Below, one piece after another: positions 6,492 to 8,234 of a stretch of 8,234 nt of DNA. Source of the DNA: a bacterium (lineage in GTDB: Bacteria > JAUVQV01 > DATDCY01); assembly GCA_036524115.1 (NCBI GenBank), contig DATDCY010000129.1:1-8234 (forward strand). The letters are read 5' to 3'. The notes beneath the pieces are model-generated. The model was not told where the DNA came from, did not search any database, and was given only the letters and a program-made list of their open reading frames with translations. The stretch's first letter is position 1, and every line of letters starts with the position of its first letter. The position numbers and the translations under genes were made by a program.

Positions 6492-6818
6492 ATGGCCGAG
6501 AACACCTTCGCCGCCACCGACGGCAACTTCGAGCAGGAGGTCCTCAAGTCGGCAGTCCCTGTCCTCGTCGATTTCTGGGCCGCCTGGTGCGTGCCCTGCA
6601 AGATGATCGCCCCGACCCTCGAGGAGCTGGGCGCCGAGTTCGCCGGCAAGGCGCGCATCGCCAAGGTCAACGTCGACGAGAACAAGGCGACCGCCGGCCG
6701 CTACGGCATCCGGGGCATCCCGACGCTGCTGCTCTTCAAGGGCGGCGAGCTCAAGGAGCAGCTCGTGGGCGTGCACTCCCGCCAGGAGATCGCCCAGCTG
6801 ATCACCAAGCACCTGTAG
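6492..6818 (+). CDS. trxA: thioredoxin with WCVPC active site
   Basis: A small cytoplasmic dithiol-disulfide oxidoreductase that reduces protein disulfides and is itself reduced by thioredoxin reductase. All core elements of the fold are visible in 108 residues, the normal size for TrxA: buried Asp27 in VDFWA, redox cysteines Cys33 and Cys36, Lys37 after them, and the cis-proline Pro77 in RGIPTLLLF. The active site reads WCVPCK, not the near-universal WCGPCK; Val34 between the cysteines may change redox potential or partner choice. There is no signal peptide, so a periplasmic role is unlikely. A strong AAGGAG site precedes the ATG, suggesting high expression. It lies between argB and argD and ends 17 bases before argD, so it is probably co-transcribed. 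I cannot tell whether it is the main cellular thioredoxin. Confidence 0.95.
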   Translation: MAENTFAATDGNFEQEVLKSAVPVLVDFWAAWCVPCKMIAPTLEELGAEFAGKARIAKVNVDENKATAGRYGIRGIPTLLLFKGGELKEQLVGVHSRQEIAQLITKHL

Positions 6819-6835
6819 GCCGGCGGGCGTCAGCG

Positions 6836-8017
6836 ATGTCCGAAGGCTGGCTGGAGCGGGGCGCCAGGGTCCTGCTCGACAACTATTACCCGCCGCGCCT
6901 GACGCTGGTGCGCGGCGAGGGCTGCCGCGTGTTCGACGACGCGGGCCGCTCGTACCTCGACCTCATCGGCGGGATCGCGGTGACCACGCTCGGGCACTGC
7001 CACCCGGCGCTCGTGCGCGCCATCCGCGAGCAGTGCGGGACGCTCATGCACGTCTCGAACCTCTACCGCAACGTCCCCTCGGTGCGCCTGGCCGAGGCGC
7101 TCGCCGCCCGCGTGCCGGGCGCCCGCGCGTTCTTCTGCAACAGCGGCGCGGAGGCCAACGAGGCGGCGATCAAGCTCGCCCGCCGGCACGCGCACACCCG
7201 GTACGGCGCCGCCCGCCACGTCGTCGTCAGCGCCGAGGGCTCGTTCCACGGCCGCACGTTCGCGGCGCTGACCGCCACCGGGCAGGCGAAATACCGCGAG
7301 GGCTTCGAGCCGCTCGTGCCGGGGTTCCGCTACGTGCCCTACGGCGATGCGACGGCGCTCGCGGCCGCGGTCGGCGACGACGTCTGCGCGGTGCTCCTGG
7401 AGCCGATCCAGGGCGAGAGCGGCGTGCGCGTGCCGCCGCCCGGCTACCTGGCCGGCGCGGCGAAACTCTGCGCCGAGCGCGGGGCGCTGCTCCTGCTCGA
7501 TGAAGTGCAGACCGGGATGGGCCGCACCGGCACCTTCCTCGCCTGCGAGGCGGAGGGAGTCCTGCCGGACGTCGTGACGCTCTCCAAGTCGCTCGGCGGC
7601 GGGCTCGCCCTCGGCGCGATGCTCGCGCGCGGCGAGGCTGCCGGCGCGTTCGTCCCCGGCTCGCACGCCTCGACCTTCGGCGGCAACCCCGTTTCGTGCG
7701 CGGCCGCGCTGGCGCTGCTCGAGACGCTCGACGCCGAGGGCCTGCTGGCGCGCGTCCGGGAGACCGGTGCCTGGCTGCAGGACGAGGTGCGCTCGCTCGC
7801 CGCGCGCCAGCCGAAGATCACGGGCGTGCGCGGCCGCGGGCTGCTCGTGGCCATCGACCTCTCGGTGCCGGCCAAGCCGGTGGCGCTCGCGGCCGAGGAG
7901 CGCGGCTATCTCGTCAACGCGGTGCAGGAGCAGGCGCTGCGCCTGGCGCCGCCGTTCGTGGTGACGAAGGACGAGCTGCGCGGGTTCATCGGGGTGCTCG
8001 AAGAGATCCTCCGCTAG
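6836..8017 (+). CDS. argD: acetylornithine aminotransferase
   Basis: A pyridoxal-phosphate enzyme that moves an amino group from glutamate to N-acetylglutamate semialdehyde, giving N-acetylornithine, the fourth step of arginine synthesis; many ArgD proteins also act as DapC in lysine synthesis. The 393 residues are full length for class III aminotransferases. Visible motifs are NSGAEANEAAIKLAR (102-116) for the cofactor phosphate, FHGRT with Phe137 and Arg140, EPIQGESGV, LDEVQTGMGRTG with Asp222 and Gln225, the Schiff-base Lys251 in LSKSLGGG, and Thr280 in STFGGNPV. This set fits ArgD better than 4-aminobutyrate or ornithine aminotransferases, though substrate range is inferred. The frame stays open far upstream, but the ATG at 6836 gives the normal N terminus; only a weak GC-rich Shine-Dalgarno is seen, so translational coupling to trxA 17 bases upstream is likely. 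Confidence 0.96.
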   Translation: MSEGWLERGARVLLDNYYPPRLTLVRGEGCRVFDDAGRSYLDLIGGIAVTTLGHCHPALVRAIREQCGTLMHVSNLYRNVPSVRLAEALAARVPGARAFFCNSGAEANEAAIKLARRHAHTRYGAARHVVVSAEGSFHGRTFAALTATGQAKYREGFEPLVPGFRYVPYGDATALAAAVGDDVCAVLLEPIQGESGVRVPPPGYLAGAAKLCAERGALLLLDEVQTGMGRTGTFLACEAEGVLPDVVTLSKSLGGGLALGAMLARGEAAGAFVPGSHASTFGGNPVSCAAALALLETLDAEGLLARVRETGAWLQDEVRSLAARQPKITGVRGRGLLVAIDLSVPAKPVALAAEERGYLVNAVQEQALRLAPPFVVTKDELRGFIGVLEEILR

Positions 8018-8042
8018 CCCCACCCACCGCCCGGAGGTGCGC

Positions 8043-8234
8043 ATGAAGCCGATCCTGGCAATCACGATGGGCGACCCGGCCGGCATCGGCCCCGAGATCG
8101 TCGTCCAGGCGCTGCGGTCCCGGCGGCTGTGGGACGCCTGCCGCCCCGTCGTCCTCGGCCGCAGGCCCGCCCTGGAGGCCGCGGCGCGCCGGCTCCGCGC
8201 GCAGATCGTCTTCGACCCCGTCGGCACCCGGATG
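8043..8234 (+). CDS. pdxA: 4-hydroxythreonine-4-phosphate dehydrogenase, N-terminal part (runs off the right edge)
   Basis: PdxA oxidises 4-phosphohydroxy-L-threonine; the product condenses with deoxyxylulose 5-phosphate (via PdxJ) to give pyridoxine 5'-phosphate in the DXP-dependent vitamin B6 pathway. Only 64 residues are present, but the N terminus is diagnostic: residues 6-19 read AITMGDPAGIGPEI, the family signature, and VVQAL and the VVLGR strand follow as expected. The metal-binding histidines and the catalytic core lie beyond the window. GGAGG (8033-8037) sits five bases before the ATG, and the gene starts 25 bases after argD, so co-transcription is likely. A PdxA2-type paralogue acting in sugar-acid catabolism cannot be excluded from this fragment, but the biosynthetic neighbours favour true PdxA. 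Its product pathway supplies the cofactor used by ArgD. Confidence 0.93.
   Translation, partial: MKPILAITMGDPAGIGPEIVVQALRSRRLWDACRPVVLGRRPALEAAARRLRAQIVFDPVGTRM

Noticed and set aside
4370-6835. Long open extension upstream of argD, continuous through sod, argB and trxA in another frame
   Set aside because: Absence of stops is expected at this GC content. The protein resembles aminotransferases only from 6836 on, and the overlapping genes are unmistakable in their own frames.
6830-8227. Minus-strand open frame of 465 codons opposite argD and pdxA
   Set aside because: Antisense shadow of two clearly recognised genes.

Overview
The window reads as bacterial chromosome from a GC-rich organism (about 70% GC in a stretch I counted inside argB). 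The superoxide dismutase resembles the form I remember from Geobacter and related deltaproteobacteria, and the large secreted protease has an FG-GAP propeller of the kind common in Desulfobacterota, Acidobacteria and related lineages. A high-GC member of that broad group is plausible, but the window alone cannot fix the taxon.

Left part, minus strand (1-4389). A subtilisin-family secreted protease of 1299 residues (490-4389) carries a signal peptide, a prodomain, a complete catalytic domain, eight FG-GAP-like repeats and C-terminal beta-sandwich domains. Downstream of it on the same strand, at the left edge, is the 5' part of a Crp/Fnr-type cyclic-nucleotide-binding protein (1-362). Between them lies a 24-nt piece identical to the 5' end of a tRNA (acceptor strand plus D arm, 370-393) with no anticodon or T arm. 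The first 360 bases are about 57% GC by hand count, well below the rest. The tRNA piece and the GC change together suggest a rearrangement, an insertion boundary or an assembly junction.

Middle (4390-5504). A 248-base divergent intergenic region holds a good promoter candidate for the protease and a weaker one for a plus-strand Fe/Mn superoxide dismutase (4638-5216). A 288-base gap with a GC hairpin, a palindrome and a promoter-like site follows.

Right part, plus strand (5505-8234). argB, trxA, argD and the start of pdxA are closely packed (gaps of 102, 17 and 25 bases) and probably form an operon. ArgB and ArgD catalyse the second and fourth steps of arginine (ornithine) synthesis from glutamate. 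PdxA makes a precursor of pyridoxal phosphate, the cofactor of ArgD. TrxA is a thioredoxin with the unusual active site WCVPC, sitting between two arginine genes.

I see no CRISPR array, insertion sequence, phage gene, rRNA or intact tRNA, and no convincing new multigene system. The points most worth a second look are the truncated tRNA at the compositional break, the non-canonical active sites of the dismutase and thioredoxin, and the protease architecture.
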